Below are positions 17,445 through 26,640 of a stretch of 64,000 nucleotides of DNA, piece after piece. Position 1 is the first letter of the stretch. Each line of letters begins with the position of its first letter. Both the position numbers and the translations under genes were made by a program. Under the pieces are notes generated by a model that saw only the letters and a program-made list of their open reading frames with translations, made no database searches and was not told the origin of the DNA. Origin of the DNA: an archaeon (GTDB lineage: Archaea > Thermoproteota > Nitrososphaeria > Nitrososphaerales > JACAEJ01). The stretch is taken from the NCBI GenBank assembly GCA_024256265.1, contig JACGUK010000003.1:1-64000 (forward strand), given 5' to 3'.

Positions 17445-17504
17445 AAATTTTAACTTATTAATAATGAAAAAGCATTAAATCTTATTTTACTAGGAGATTT
17501 CTTT

Positions 17505-18782
17505 TTAGCTCCTTTTTAAGAAAAATTTATAGAAGATTGCGCCTAATCCTATGACAAGAGTAGCTATCGCTACGATTAAAAGGTCAAATTGTAATAACAT
17601 AATGAAAGAAGACAAGGCTCCGAAGACTGCTAGGACTGGTACATTCATTATTGTGAGAGGTGATTTGAAAGCTTCTTTTTTATTAATCCTTTTACGCCTC
17701 AGGCTGATCAGAGCCAGATTCACTGCAAAGAATACGAGAAAGGTTGTAAAGTTAGTGACATTTGCTACGAGCTCTATATCTCCAATTAGAGCGAATAGAG
17801 ATGAAATAGCCATAGTGAATAAGATGGCAACCCAAGGCGTCCCTCTTTTCTTGTGAACTTTTGAGAGAATGTTTGGGAGCGATGATTCTTTAGCCATGCC
17901 ATAAGCTATTCTTGAAGTTGATATTAAGATGATCAATACAGTATTTGCAGTAGCAAACAAGGCGATTATAGATAGGATAAGGTAGGCTTGAGGTCCTTGT
18001 GCTTTCAGCGCTACATCTGCCAGCGGGGACGTAGATAATGCAATTTGATCATAAGGTATTATGCTAACTACAGATAAGGCGACTATGGCATATAATATAG
18101 TTGAAATGATTAAAGCTAAAATAAGGGCCCTTGGGATGGTGCGCTTAGGATCCTTGGTTTCCTCTCCTATCTTGGCAAGACTTTCAAAACCTATAAAGGC
18201 GAAGAAGATAAGGGCTGCTGCTGAGACGATGCCTCTTGCACCTGAAGGTGCCTCAAAGTAGTTCACAGACCCAAAGTATCTTGCCCCAAATAAAATTACA
18301 AGAACAAGTCCTGAGACCTCTGTAAGAGTAAATACCACATTTAATTTTACTGACTCTTTTATTCCCCAGAAATTGACTAAGGAGAGAAAGAGAATAAGAA
18401 GAATGGCTGTCAAAGCTTCAGAAATGCCTATGTAAGACATAAGATATCCTCCAAACCCGAGTGCAACTGCAGAACTAGATATGACTCCAGATAGAAAAAC
18501 TAGCCAACCTATAATGAAAGCCCAGAATTTGCTTCTGAAAGCTTTTTCCACATACACGTATTCTGCACCACTAACTGGAAACATAGAAGACAATTCTGCA
18601 TAACTGAGGCCAGTGAAAGATGCTACAATAGCTGCTAAGATGAAGGATAACCAGACAGAATTGCCTGCTTGCCCCGCAGCCCTTCCTATCAAAGCATAAA
18701 CTCCTGCTCCAACTATGATGCCTACTCCATAGGCTACTGCTCCAGCTAAACCGACTTCTCTTTTAAGTGCGCCAGAGTCCAT
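17505..18782 (-). CDS. APC-family amino acid permease
   Basis: 425 residues with about 12 hydrophobic helices. The APC signature near the N-terminus (AVAYGVGIIVGAGVYALIG) and FFAFIGFESLAKIGEETKDP near 200 are visible. It probably imports or exchanges amino acids by proton coupling; substrate unknown. ATG start. It lies between mtnP and ahcY, transcribed against both, so it is its own unit. Confidence 0.9.
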   Translation of the reverse strand: MDSGALKREVGLAGAVAYGVGIIVGAGVYALIGRAAGQAGNSVWLSFILAAIVASFTGLSYAELSSMFPVSGAEYVYVEKAFRSKFWAFIIGWLVFLSGVISSSAVALGFGGYLMSYIGISEALTAILLILFLSLVNFWGIKESVKLNVVFTLTEVSGLVLVILFGARYFGSVNYFEAPSGARGIVSAAALIFFAFIGFESLAKIGEETKDPKRTIPRALILALIISTILYAIVALSVVSIIPYDQIALSTSPLADVALKAQGPQAYLILSIIALFATANTVLIILISTSRIAYGMAKESSLPNILSKVHKKRGTPWVAILFTMAISSLFALIGDIELVANVTNFTTFLVFFAVNLALISLRRKRINKKEAFKSPLTIMNVPVLAVFGALSSFIMLLQFDLLIVAIATLVIGLGAIFYKFFLKRS

Positions 18783-18892
18783 TTTAACTCCCTACTTATA
18801 AAAATGATATTGATAAATGCTTAGAGTAATTCAATCAATTAGAGTCGATAAATCAACATAGAAAGGTTGAAATTTAGATATAATGATATCAA

Positions 18893-20146
18893 TTGGGAAA
18901 GAAATTGCAGGGTAAGATAGCAAATCCGTCATTAGCTCCTGAGGGAGAGAAGTCATACTCATGGGCATATAGGAACATGCCGGCTTTAGTTAAGACGATA
19001 GATAGCTTTGGCGATGATAAACCATTAGTAGGAAAAAGGATAGCTATGTGCTTGCATGTAACAAAAGAAACTTCAGTTCTAGCTATGGGGCTGAAAAAGC
19101 TTGGAGCCGATGTTTACTTGAGTGCAGCAAATCCATTAACTACACAAGATGATATAGCTGCCTACCTATCATCTCAGGGTATAAAGGTCTTTGCATGGAG
19201 AGGAGAAAATACTGATGAGTATTTCGATTGTATAAGAAGCATTCTAAGAGCAAATCCAGACATAATAATGGACGATGGCGGAGACGCTCATGTAACTTTT
19301 CATGAAGAGTTCTCAGATAATAAAGTCATAGGCGGGACTGAAGAGACAACTACAGGGGTTACTCGCTTAAGGGCTTTGTCAAAGGCTGAAAAGCTTCGCT
19401 ATCCTGTGATAGCAGTAAATAATGCTTACACAAAGTTTCTGTTCGATAATCGCTATGGAACAGGTCAAAGCACTTTTGATGGTTTGTTAAGAGCTACAAG
19501 CTTACTTATAGCTGGTAAGAAATTAGTTGTAGCAGGCTATGGATGGGTAGGAAAAGGAATAGCAAAGAGAGCTAAGGGTCTCGATGCTCATGTGATAGTG
19601 ACAGAGGTCGATCCTCTTAAAGCCTTAGAAGCTCATATGGATGGTTTTGAGGTAATGCCTATGAGTAAGGCAGCAGAATTTGGTGATGTATTCATAACTG
19701 CAACTGGTCAAATAAATGTGATAAGAGGAGAGCATTTAGAAAGGATGAAGGATGGAGTGATTTTAGCAAATGCTGGACACTTCGATGTTGAAATCAATGT
19801 TAAGTACCTCGAGCAAAATAGTTTATCGAAGAGAAGTGTGAGGCAATTTGTAGATGAGTATAAGCTAAAGAATGGGAAAAGACTTTACTTAATAGGCAAA
19901 GGTAGGATTGTTAATCTTGTGGCTGCTGAGGGTCATCCACCAGAGGTAATGATGATGTCCTTCTCAAATCAACTTTTATCAGCAGTTTACATATCTGAAA
20001 AATATCAGAATCTAGAAAATAGAGTTTATGATGTGCCTGAGAATATAGATAAACAAGTAGCAAAAAATGCATTAGAAGCAATGGGCATAAATGTAGATGA
20101 AATCACTGAAGAGCAAAGGAGATATATGAGTGAGTGGAGAGTTTAA
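18893..20146 (+). CDS. ahcY: S-adenosylhomocysteine hydrolase
   Basis: 417 residues. NAD-binding GYGWVGKGIAKRAKGL near 213, substrate-binding MDDGGDAHVTFHEE near 127, and catalytic region NNAYTKFLFDNRYGTGQS near 180 identify it. It splits SAH into adenosine and homocysteine, relieving product inhibition of SAM methyltransferases, including the many corrin methylases encoded at 39-52 kb. TTG start. It lacks the long insert of some bacterial forms, as expected for archaea. Confidence 0.95.
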   Translation: MGKKLQGKIANPSLAPEGEKSYSWAYRNMPALVKTIDSFGDDKPLVGKRIAMCLHVTKETSVLAMGLKKLGADVYLSAANPLTTQDDIAAYLSSQGIKVFAWRGENTDEYFDCIRSILRANPDIIMDDGGDAHVTFHEEFSDNKVIGGTEETTTGVTRLRALSKAEKLRYPVIAVNNAYTKFLFDNRYGTGQSTFDGLLRATSLLIAGKKLVVAGYGWVGKGIAKRAKGLDAHVIVTEVDPLKALEAHMDGFEVMPMSKAAEFGDVFITATGQINVIRGEHLERMKDGVILANAGHFDVEINVKYLEQNSLSKRSVRQFVDEYKLKNGKRLYLIGKGRIVNLVAAEGHPPEVMMMSFSNQLLSAVYISEKYQNLENRVYDVPENIDKQVAKNALEAMGINVDEITEEQRRYMSEWRV

Positions 20147-20184
20147 GAACAACTACTATTACATTAAACTCCTTTCTCATATTC

Positions 20185-20922
20185 TTATTCAAAAATCATT
20201 CCCAAAGACCATATCAACAATATGCCCAGTGAAAGGACTGTTAGTTGAACGATGGAGTCTTTCATCTTCTCCCTCTTATGCAGTTCAGGTAGAAGGTCTG
20301 TAGCTGCAATGTAAATGAAGCCTCCAGCAGCCAAAGGTAAAAGTAATGCTGCAAAATTTTCTATGTGTTGAATGAAGTAATAAGTAAAGACTGCTCCAAG
20401 AATAGCTGTTAATGCCGATATAAAATTGTAGAACAATGCCTTTGTCTTCTTAAAGCCGCCATAAACTAATATCCCAAAGTCTCCTATCTCCTGTGGAACT
20501 TCATGGGCAACTATAGCAAAAGTAGTAACGACGCCTAGCTCTATGCTTGTAAGGAAGCTTGCTGTAATTATCATCCCATCTATCCAGTTATGTATTCCAT
20601 CTCCGATTAAGTTAAGATAAGTGAAGGCGTGAATATCACACTTTCCATTGTGACAGTGCCTCCAGCGTAGAAACTTCTCTATGACAAAGAAAAGTATTAT
20701 GCCCAAAAGAACAAAAATAAAAACTTCTTCGCTTCCTGATGCAAGGGATTCGGGCAATAAGTCCAAAAAGGCTGCTCCCAGCAATGCGCCAGAAGCAAAG
20801 GCAATCAATACTAAAAGAAGCTTGTTGAACAGCTTATCATTTAAAGATAAGAAAAGAACTCCTATAAGGGATATCAAGCTAACTATTAATGTAGCGAAGA
20901 GAATCAGCAAAAGGACTGACAT
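20185..20922 (-). CDS. ZIP-family metal transporter
   Basis: About 245 residues from ATG at 20922, chosen because GGTGAG precedes it; the ORF opens 27 nt earlier. Eight hydrophobic helices are seen. The metal path motifs are in helix IV (HNWIDGMII) and helix V (HEVPQEIGDFGIL), with a Cys/His-rich loop before them (RHCHNGKCDIH). ZIP proteins import Zn, Fe or other divalent cations; the specific metal is not clear. Confidence 0.9.
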   Translation of the reverse strand: MSVLLLILFATLIVSLISLIGVLFLSLNDKLFNKLLLVLIAFASGALLGAAFLDLLPESLASGSEEVFIFVLLGIILFFVIEKFLRWRHCHNGKCDIHAFTYLNLIGDGIHNWIDGMIITASFLTSIELGVVTTFAIVAHEVPQEIGDFGILVYGGFKKTKALFYNFISALTAILGAVFTYYFIQHIENFAALLLPLAAGGFIYIAATDLLPELHKREKMKDSIVQLTVLSLGILLIWSLGMIFE

Positions 20923-21086
20923 GCACTCACCCATCACTAAATAAGGCATACAATCGACATCATTAAACTTTTCTTAACATTTAATCAATTATATTATAAA
21001 AAGACGCTAAATGAAATCTTAGATAGGAGATAGCTTTTTAAGGTATTTATCAGCACTTTTCCTTCAATTATCAATAAATAAGGCTC

Positions 21087-22775
21087 GTGACAATCTTGGT
21101 GAAGTGGATAGTAACATCAGCATGGCCATACTCCTCTGATACACCACATCTAGGCAACCTCATAGGCTCTGTATTATCTGCAGATGTAATAGCAAGACAT
21201 CTTAGGATGAAGAAGCATTCCGTAATCTTCGTGTCTGGTTCTGATGAGCATGGAACACCAGTTGAGATAGAAGCAATAAGGCGTAATGTCCCAGTAAGGG
21301 AGTTTGCAGATGCTAACCATACACGCATAAAAAAATTATTTGAAGAGTGGAAAATATCCTATGATAACTACACAAGGACAGAGAGCCAAACTCACATAAG
21401 TTTTGTAATGAATCATTTTAAGGAGATATATGAGAATGGCTTTATATTTGAGGAAGAAGAACTTGTGCACTATTGCCCTAAAGATGATAAGATTCTTCCA
21501 GATAGATTCGTTGAAGGGACTTGCCCATACTGTGGAGCACCTAAGGCAAGAGGAGATCAATGTGATATTTGTGGTAAGCCTTTAGACGCTGTGAAGCTTA
21601 TAAATGCATATTGTGCTATTTGTAATGGCAAGACCGAGATTAGAAGTACAAAGCAATGGTACTTTGATCTACCGAAGCTAAGTGATAGAATAAAGCATTA
21701 TCTTTTGAACAATAAAGAACTTTCTGAAAATGCTTTAAGCTTTAGCCTGAGTTTGATTGAAGAAGGGTTAAAGCCTCGCTCTCTCACAAGGGATACTCAA
21801 TGGGGGATACCTGCACCATTCCCAGGGGCTGAAGGTAAGACCATCTACGTATGGATGGAAGCTGTTCTAGGCTACATTTCAGCAGTTATAGAGTACTTCA
21901 AGGCTGGAGAGAATGAAGATGAATGGAAAGATTATTGGCTTGATGCAGATACAAAGACAGCATACTTCATAGGTAAGGACAATATACCTTTTCACACGAT
22001 AATCTTCCCAGCTCTTATTCTTGCATCAAAGCAAAACTATACTTTACCAAATGTAGTTAGTGCTACTGAATTCCTTCAATTTGAGGGGAAAAAGTTCTCA
22101 AAAAGCAGAAGAATAGGTATATGGATAGACGAAGCCCTTAAGATTTTACCTGCAGATTATTGGAGATATTCTCTATTATCCATTAGGCCTGAGAGTGGAG
22201 ATGTAAACTTTACCTATGAGCTATTAGAGGAGAAGGTGAATAGTGAGCTTAACGATAAGATAGGGAATTTTATCAACAGAACCCTCTCAGCCATACAGAG
22301 ATTCATGAGTAGCGAAATTGCCAAAAGACCAAGGCTAAGCCAGCAAGGGGAAGATATGATAGAGAAGATAAATCTAAGGCATGATAGAATCGATGAACTG
22401 TACGAAAAATTTAGGATTCAAAGAGCTGTAAGACTAACTTTAGAGCAGGCTGAAGAAGGAAATGTATACCTCAATTTAACTGAGCCTTGGAAGACATTTG
22501 AATCGAATCTAGATGCAACTTATGAAGCTCTTTACGTAGTAGCAAGGATGGTCAAGGCTTTATCAATAGAGCTCTATCCTATAATCCCTAGCACTGCTGA
22601 GAAGATATGGTCTTTCCTTGGCATAAAAAGTAAATTAGATGATGTTGATTGGTCAGAAGCGAAAGAAGATTTCGATTACCCAGTCAAGATAAGTAAGTTT
22701 CATTCATTATTCAATAAGATAAAAAAGGAAGAAGTTATAAAAAGTCTTAACAATTTAAGAGGAATTAGAGGCTGA
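21087..22775 (+). CDS. metG: Methionyl-tRNA synthetase, catalytic subunit
   Basis: 562 residues, class I. HIGH-type motif TPHLGNLIG near 19, KMSKS-type motif KKFSKSRRIG near 339, and two zinc knuckles (CPKD...CPYC; CDIC...CAIC) near 132-175. The anticodon-binding helical domain follows; the C-terminal EMAP/CsaA domain is absent and is supplied by the separate gene at 23690. Start is given as GTG 21087; GTG at 21099 directly before KWIVTSAWPY is equally possible. A LAGLIDADG ORF lies 10 nt downstream. Confidence 0.95.
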   Translation: MTILVKWIVTSAWPYSSDTPHLGNLIGSVLSADVIARHLRMKKHSVIFVSGSDEHGTPVEIEAIRRNVPVREFADANHTRIKKLFEEWKISYDNYTRTESQTHISFVMNHFKEIYENGFIFEEEELVHYCPKDDKILPDRFVEGTCPYCGAPKARGDQCDICGKPLDAVKLINAYCAICNGKTEIRSTKQWYFDLPKLSDRIKHYLLNNKELSENALSFSLSLIEEGLKPRSLTRDTQWGIPAPFPGAEGKTIYVWMEAVLGYISAVIEYFKAGENEDEWKDYWLDADTKTAYFIGKDNIPFHTIIFPALILASKQNYTLPNVVSATEFLQFEGKKFSKSRRIGIWIDEALKILPADYWRYSLLSIRPESGDVNFTYELLEEKVNSELNDKIGNFINRTLSAIQRFMSSEIAKRPRLSQQGEDMIEKINLRHDRIDELYEKFRIQRAVRLTLEQAEEGNVYLNLTEPWKTFESNLDATYEALYVVARMVKALSIELYPIIPSTAEKIWSFLGIKSKLDDVDWSEAKEDFDYPVKISKFHSLFNKIKKEEVIKSLNNLRGIRG

Positions 22776-22785
22776 AGTCAATAGG

Positions 22786-23421
22786 TTGAGAGAGATTGTA
22801 TTAGACCCTAATACAAAGGAGCTTGCAATTATCAGACCTTATCCTTATCCTGCATACTTAGATAACCCTGATGGAGCTTATATCATTGGTTTAATACTCT
22901 CCGATGGCTCTGTAAAGTGGAGTGGATATGGAAGCATCTCTGGTTATTTTGGTCATATACCAATATGGAAAGAAGCATTAGCCAAAGTAATACCATTTAC
23001 TTCTGTAAGTGAGAACTTGATTGGTAATTATGGCATAGTTGCTTGGACTAACGTAACCCTTGCTCGAACCATAATAAGAGATCCGTTAAGGCGATTTAAT
23101 TGGATAAAAATGCATCCAATCATCTATAAGTATCCAGAGCACTTTGTAGGAGGAATATGGGATGGGGATGGCACGATCATATTCAGACCTAAAGTAAAAT
23201 GTGCGGATATAGTAATAAGGATGCAATCCTCAACGATACTTGAAGAGACTGTAAGATGTCTTAGATTGATAGGGATAGGGGCAAAGGTTACTTATGGAGC
23301 GCGCTCATACATACGCATACATAAACATAATTATTACGCCTTTGCTACTAAAGTTAAGATGCGCTATCCCGAAAAGATACGTGAAGCAAAACACATAGCG
23401 GAAGTATATGTTCACCCGTAG
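22786..23421 (+). CDS. LAGLIDADG-family homing endonuclease-like protein
   Basis: 211 residues. Two LAGLIDADG-like helices are visible: AYIIGLILSDGSV near 31 and HFVGGIWDGDGTI near 124, each with the acidic metal-binding residue, so it resembles a monomeric two-motif endonuclease. It is free-standing, not in-frame with MetRS and not flanked by visible intein splice residues. It sits between metG and its tRNA-binding subunit. It could be an active homing enzyme, a domesticated DNA-binding protein, or a transferred remnant. TTG start 10 nt after metG. Confidence 0.75.
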   Translation: MREIVLDPNTKELAIIRPYPYPAYLDNPDGAYIIGLILSDGSVKWSGYGSISGYFGHIPIWKEALAKVIPFTSVSENLIGNYGIVAWTNVTLARTIIRDPLRRFNWIKMHPIIYKYPEHFVGGIWDGDGTIIFRPKVKCADIVIRMQSSTILEETVRCLRLIGIGAKVTYGARSYIRIHKHNYYAFATKVKMRYPEKIREAKHIAEVYVHP

Positions 23422-23428
23422 TGTGAAG

Positions 23429-23712
23429 GCATGTTCAGTATGTGGGAAGGATAAGAGTATTATCCCTTTATAGGATATGTAAAATAACAATGTCCAAGAT
23501 GTGGCTATAAGCATAAGAGCGAACAAGTTGCACAGAAGTAGGCTTTATGAGAGATTGGATGTTAAATTTGTGATTATTGCGGTATGATGAACATTAATCC
23601 TAAACAGATAATAGAGCATGAGAAGAAATGTAAAGAGGAGATAAGCATAAAAGGCTTAATGAGATTAGGAAGAAGTAGGAGGGATAAAAATGTCAAAAGA
23701 AGTTTCATTTGA
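23429..23712 (+). pseudogene. Decayed zinc-finger coding remnants
   Basis: Three Cys-pair pieces occur in order but broken by stops and a frame change. CSVCGKDK starts near 23432 in one frame; CPRCGYKHKSEQVAQ starts at 23491 and CDYCGMM...HEKKC at 23569, both in another frame, with several stops between. The last piece could be read as a short ORF from ATG 23584. Repeated CxxC knuckles in different frames fit a degraded zinc-ribbon gene or tail of the LAGLIDADG neighbour. The end overlaps the start of the tRNA-binding gene. Confidence 0.5.
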
Positions 23713-24019
23713 AGAATTCTCTAGGATAGACATAAGAATAGGCAAGGTAGTAGATGCTCAACAGATAGCTGGCTCTAAAAAGCTCATCAAGCTTATGATA
23801 GACATAGGAGGAATGATAAAGCCTTCTGTAGCTGCTATAGGGGAAAACTATAAGCCAGAGCAACTATTGTCCAAGCTTGTAGCTGTAGTTACAAATCTCA
23901 AACCAAGAAAGGTCTTTGGGGTTGAGTCTGAAGTTATGATACTTGCTGCCCTTGATGGTCCTAATGTTTCTATTCTTCAACCAGATAAGCAAGTTAGCGC
24001 AGGGAGCAAAGTGACTTGA
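23690..24019 (+). CDS. tRNA-binding EMAP/CsaA-domain protein (MetRS beta subunit)
   Basis: 109 residues forming one OB-fold tRNA-binding domain (FSRIDIRIGKVVDAQQIAGSK; VTNLKPRKVFGVESEVMILAA). In archaea this domain is often a separate polypeptide that dimerises and raises MetRS affinity for tRNA. Its place downstream of metG supports this, even though the LAGLIDADG ORF and debris intervene. ATG start with AGGAGGGAT upstream. CsaA-like chaperone function is the alternative. Confidence 0.88.
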   Translation: MSKEVSFEEFSRIDIRIGKVVDAQQIAGSKKLIKLMIDIGGMIKPSVAAIGENYKPEQLLSKLVAVVTNLKPRKVFGVESEVMILAALDGPNVSILQPDKQVSAGSKVT

Positions 24020-24028
24020 TTCGATTGT

Positions 24029-25276
24029 TCATCTAAGATATTTGTCCATCATTTTGATAGCACAGTATGGACCACACATCGTGCACACTCCATTTTTCTG
24101 CGGATGTAGAGCCATTGCTCTTTCTGGGTAAAGCGCATAGCGAAACTGCCCCTCCCAGTCTAGCCTCCTCCTTCTTTTTGCCAATTCTAAATCTCTATTA
24201 GAAATTCCATATTTTATAGAGTCGCCAATATGAGCAGCTATTCTAAATACGATAACGCCTTCTTTGACATCATTCACAGTTGGGAGGGAGAGATGTTCAC
24301 TAGGTGTGATGTAACATAGATAGTCTGCCCCAGCACCGGCAGCGATGCTAGCGCCAACACAGGCAGCTATATGATCATAGCCCACTGCAACATCTATAGG
24401 CAGAGGACCTGCAACGAATAAAGGACGATTATCGATCATCTTCTTATGGTATTTAACGTATCTCAAAATCTCTCCAGCATTAACATGACCGCCCATGCCT
24501 TCGATTATAACTTGCACTCCTTGTTCATTCGCTTTCTTAGCGAGTTCACTATTCATCTTTATTTCAAGTAGCTGTGGTTCATCTTTCAAATCATGAATGC
24601 AACCACTACGCATACTATTGCCTAGAGATAATATGACGTCTCTTCCCCTTAATATCTTCAAAATTTCATCAAAACTTTCAAGAAAAGGGTTTTCTGCTTG
24701 GTGCTCAATCATCCATGTAGCAGTGAGGCTTCCGCCCTTAGAGACCATGCCCATAACTCTCCTCTGCTTCTTTAACTTCTCTAATATCTTAAGTGTAAAG
24801 CCAGCGTGAATAACAATTGAACTCACACCTTCTTCAGCATGCCTCTCTATCATAGTAATCAAATCTCTACGACTAACTTTATGGAAAGAATGGCGCTTTG
24901 CAACTGCTTGGTAAATGGGCACAGTAGTAATTGGCAAACTTGTAGCATCAAATATACTCCTTCTGATAGCATCTATATCTCCACCCATAGATAAATCTGA
25001 AATCGTATGTGCCCCATACTTCTCGGCAACCTTTGCCTTTTCTACCTCTTCTACGGGATTGACTGCTATAGGGGATGTTCCTATATTCGCATTTATTTTC
25101 GTGCTTAACCCTTTCCCGATTCCAATTGAGCCATAACCCTTACGAGTCATGATCACAATCTCACCCTTCTCTATGCTTGATCGAATCAACCTTACATCTA
25201 ACTTCTCAAACTTCGCTACTGTCTCCATTCTTTGCGTGATTATACCGGCAAGGGCAGCCTCTAACTCTGTCTCCAT
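24029..25276 (-). CDS. thiC: Phosphomethylpyrimidine synthase ThiC
   Basis: 415 residues of the radical-SAM HMP-P synthase that turns aminoimidazole ribotide into the thiamine pyrimidine. Typical blocks are seen: NIGTSPIAVNPVEEVEKA, VIHAGFTLKIL, EGMGGHVNAGEI and ACVGASIAAGAGADYLCYITPSEH. The C-terminal cluster motif is CTMCGPYC, that is CX2CX3C, one residue shorter than the bacterial CX2CX4C. Single gene with ATG start; I see no TPP riboswitch in the 90-nt upstream gap. Confidence 0.93.
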   Translation of the reverse strand: METELEAALAGIITQRMETVAKFEKLDVRLIRSSIEKGEIVIMTRKGYGSIGIGKGLSTKINANIGTSPIAVNPVEEVEKAKVAEKYGAHTISDLSMGGDIDAIRRSIFDATSLPITTVPIYQAVAKRHSFHKVSRRDLITMIERHAEEGVSSIVIHAGFTLKILEKLKKQRRVMGMVSKGGSLTATWMIEHQAENPFLESFDEILKILRGRDVILSLGNSMRSGCIHDLKDEPQLLEIKMNSELAKKANEQGVQVIIEGMGGHVNAGEILRYVKYHKKMIDNRPLFVAGPLPIDVAVGYDHIAACVGASIAAGAGADYLCYITPSEHLSLPTVNDVKEGVIVFRIAAHIGDSIKYGISNRDLELAKRRRRLDWEGQFRYALYPERAMALHPQKNGVCTMCGPYCAIKMMDKYLR

Positions 25277-25365
25277 ATCTTAAACTCTCTTCTTACCCAT
25301 TCTAAACATTTCTAACCTTATCTAGAATAGATTATTTCAGTCTCATTCTCAAAAGAAGAGAATTG

Positions 25366-26640
25366 CTAATAAATCCTCATCCTTCTCTTATGGTCGATGA
25401 AGGACTTTATGACAAACTCTTTAAGGTTTAATGGGTCATCGATAAAAGCAACAGTAGAATTCCCATTCATCTTTGCCATCTCATCACATATATCCCTTAG
25501 TCTAGGATTACTATCTAACATCATTATGTTCATCCTTATGCCCTCTCTTCCTGCTAAATAGGAAGCCCTCAAAGCGCTTTGCACTGGTGTTTGCCCTGGA
25601 TAATATGAGACCGTTGGTTCGCTATCTGTTATTAGGAAGATGTTTCTGTTGCCATCCTCTTTTGCTAAGATTTCTCTAGTAAAATCCAATGCATGCCCGA
25701 TATCTGTCGAGCCATTGGCTCTTAAGCTTATAATCTCACCAGAGGATGTTAGATAGGGCTTATAATCAAAGGCAATAACATGAAGAGCATCTTCTTTGTA
25801 ATTCATTTCTAACAACTCTTTTAGCCCTAGTGCAGCCATTATAGCACCTTTAATCTTGCGTCCATACATAGAGCCTGACTTATCTATTACAATAGCGTTT
25901 GATAATTTTGCCTTATGTAAGGGAATTCTGGCTTTAAGGTCACTCTCAAGAATTTTCATATTGACTGGATCTCTTGAAGCAGTTGAGATCAATGTCTCTT
26001 GAATTTCCAGATTATCATAAGAATGTAAGAATTCATCATACTCACGTATTATGTATGATGGATAGATGCCAATTCCTGCCTCACTCATTTCATGAAGACC
26101 TATGCCACATCTCTCCAGATGAATAAAGGCTTCTTCAAGCACTTTTTGGGCTATTATTTTCTGACTCTCTGGAGTGAATGTATAATGGCGTTCATGAAGA
26201 TCCTTATGAAGATGCCTCTCATATATGAGTTCAATTAAATTTTCCTTTCTAAGCTCTTCTGTTAATATCTCAATGAGCTTTTCTATCAATTGCTTTAAAG
26301 GTAAATTCGAGGGTTTTAGCTCTCCTCTTCTTATCTTCTCAACTATCTCTTTCCATGCTTTCTCTTTTGCCTTCTTCAGCCTTATGCACTTTTTATAATA
26401 ATTTTCTAAGTAATGGTTTGTTAGGCTTATTACGTAATGCTCATTAGACTTTTCCTCACTCTCTTCTATCTCATCTAAATGATTTTGAATCAAAGTTTCT
26501 ATATCTATTTTCTGTTCTTCTTGGGAGGGTAAACTCTCAGGATTGAATAAGCCATAAACAAGCTCATCGACGATTTCTTTCCCAAGAATAGAAGTGAGGC
26601 TTTTATCTTCTCTTTCACATATCTTACATTTTGGCTTCAT
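25366..26640 (-). CDS. VWA-domain protein (CoxE/ChlD-like)
   Basis: 424 residues. An N-terminal Cys-containing start (CKICERED) and a charged helical region lead to a C-terminal von Willebrand A domain from about 245: MIDAS AIVIDKSGSMYG, the Thr in NGSTDIGHAL, and FLITDSEP. Such proteins pair with MoxR/ChlI-type AAA+ ATPases to insert metals into, or remodel, partner proteins. It overlaps the upstream AAA+ gene by 4 nt, so the two are an obligate pair. Target unknown. Confidence 0.85.
   Translation of the reverse strand: MKPKCKICEREDKSLTSILGKEIVDELVYGLFNPESLPSQEEQKIDIETLIQNHLDEIEESEEKSNEHYVISLTNHYLENYYKKCIRLKKAKEKAWKEIVEKIRRGELKPSNLPLKQLIEKLIEILTEELRKENLIELIYERHLHKDLHERHYTFTPESQKIIAQKVLEEAFIHLERCGIGLHEMSEAGIGIYPSYIIREYDEFLHSYDNLEIQETLISTASRDPVNMKILESDLKARIPLHKAKLSNAIVIDKSGSMYGRKIKGAIMAALGLKELLEMNYKEDALHVIAFDYKPYLTSSGEIISLRANGSTDIGHALDFTREILAKEDGNRNIFLITDSEPTVSYYPGQTPVQSALRASYLAGREGIRMNIMMLDSNPRLRDICDEMAKMNGNSTVAFIDDPLNLKEFVIKSFIDHKRRMRIY

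Noticed and set aside
25277..25365. TPP riboswitch upstream of thiC
   Set aside because: The 89-nt gap is A+T-rich and lacks the conserved CTGAGA and ACCTGA-type elements.
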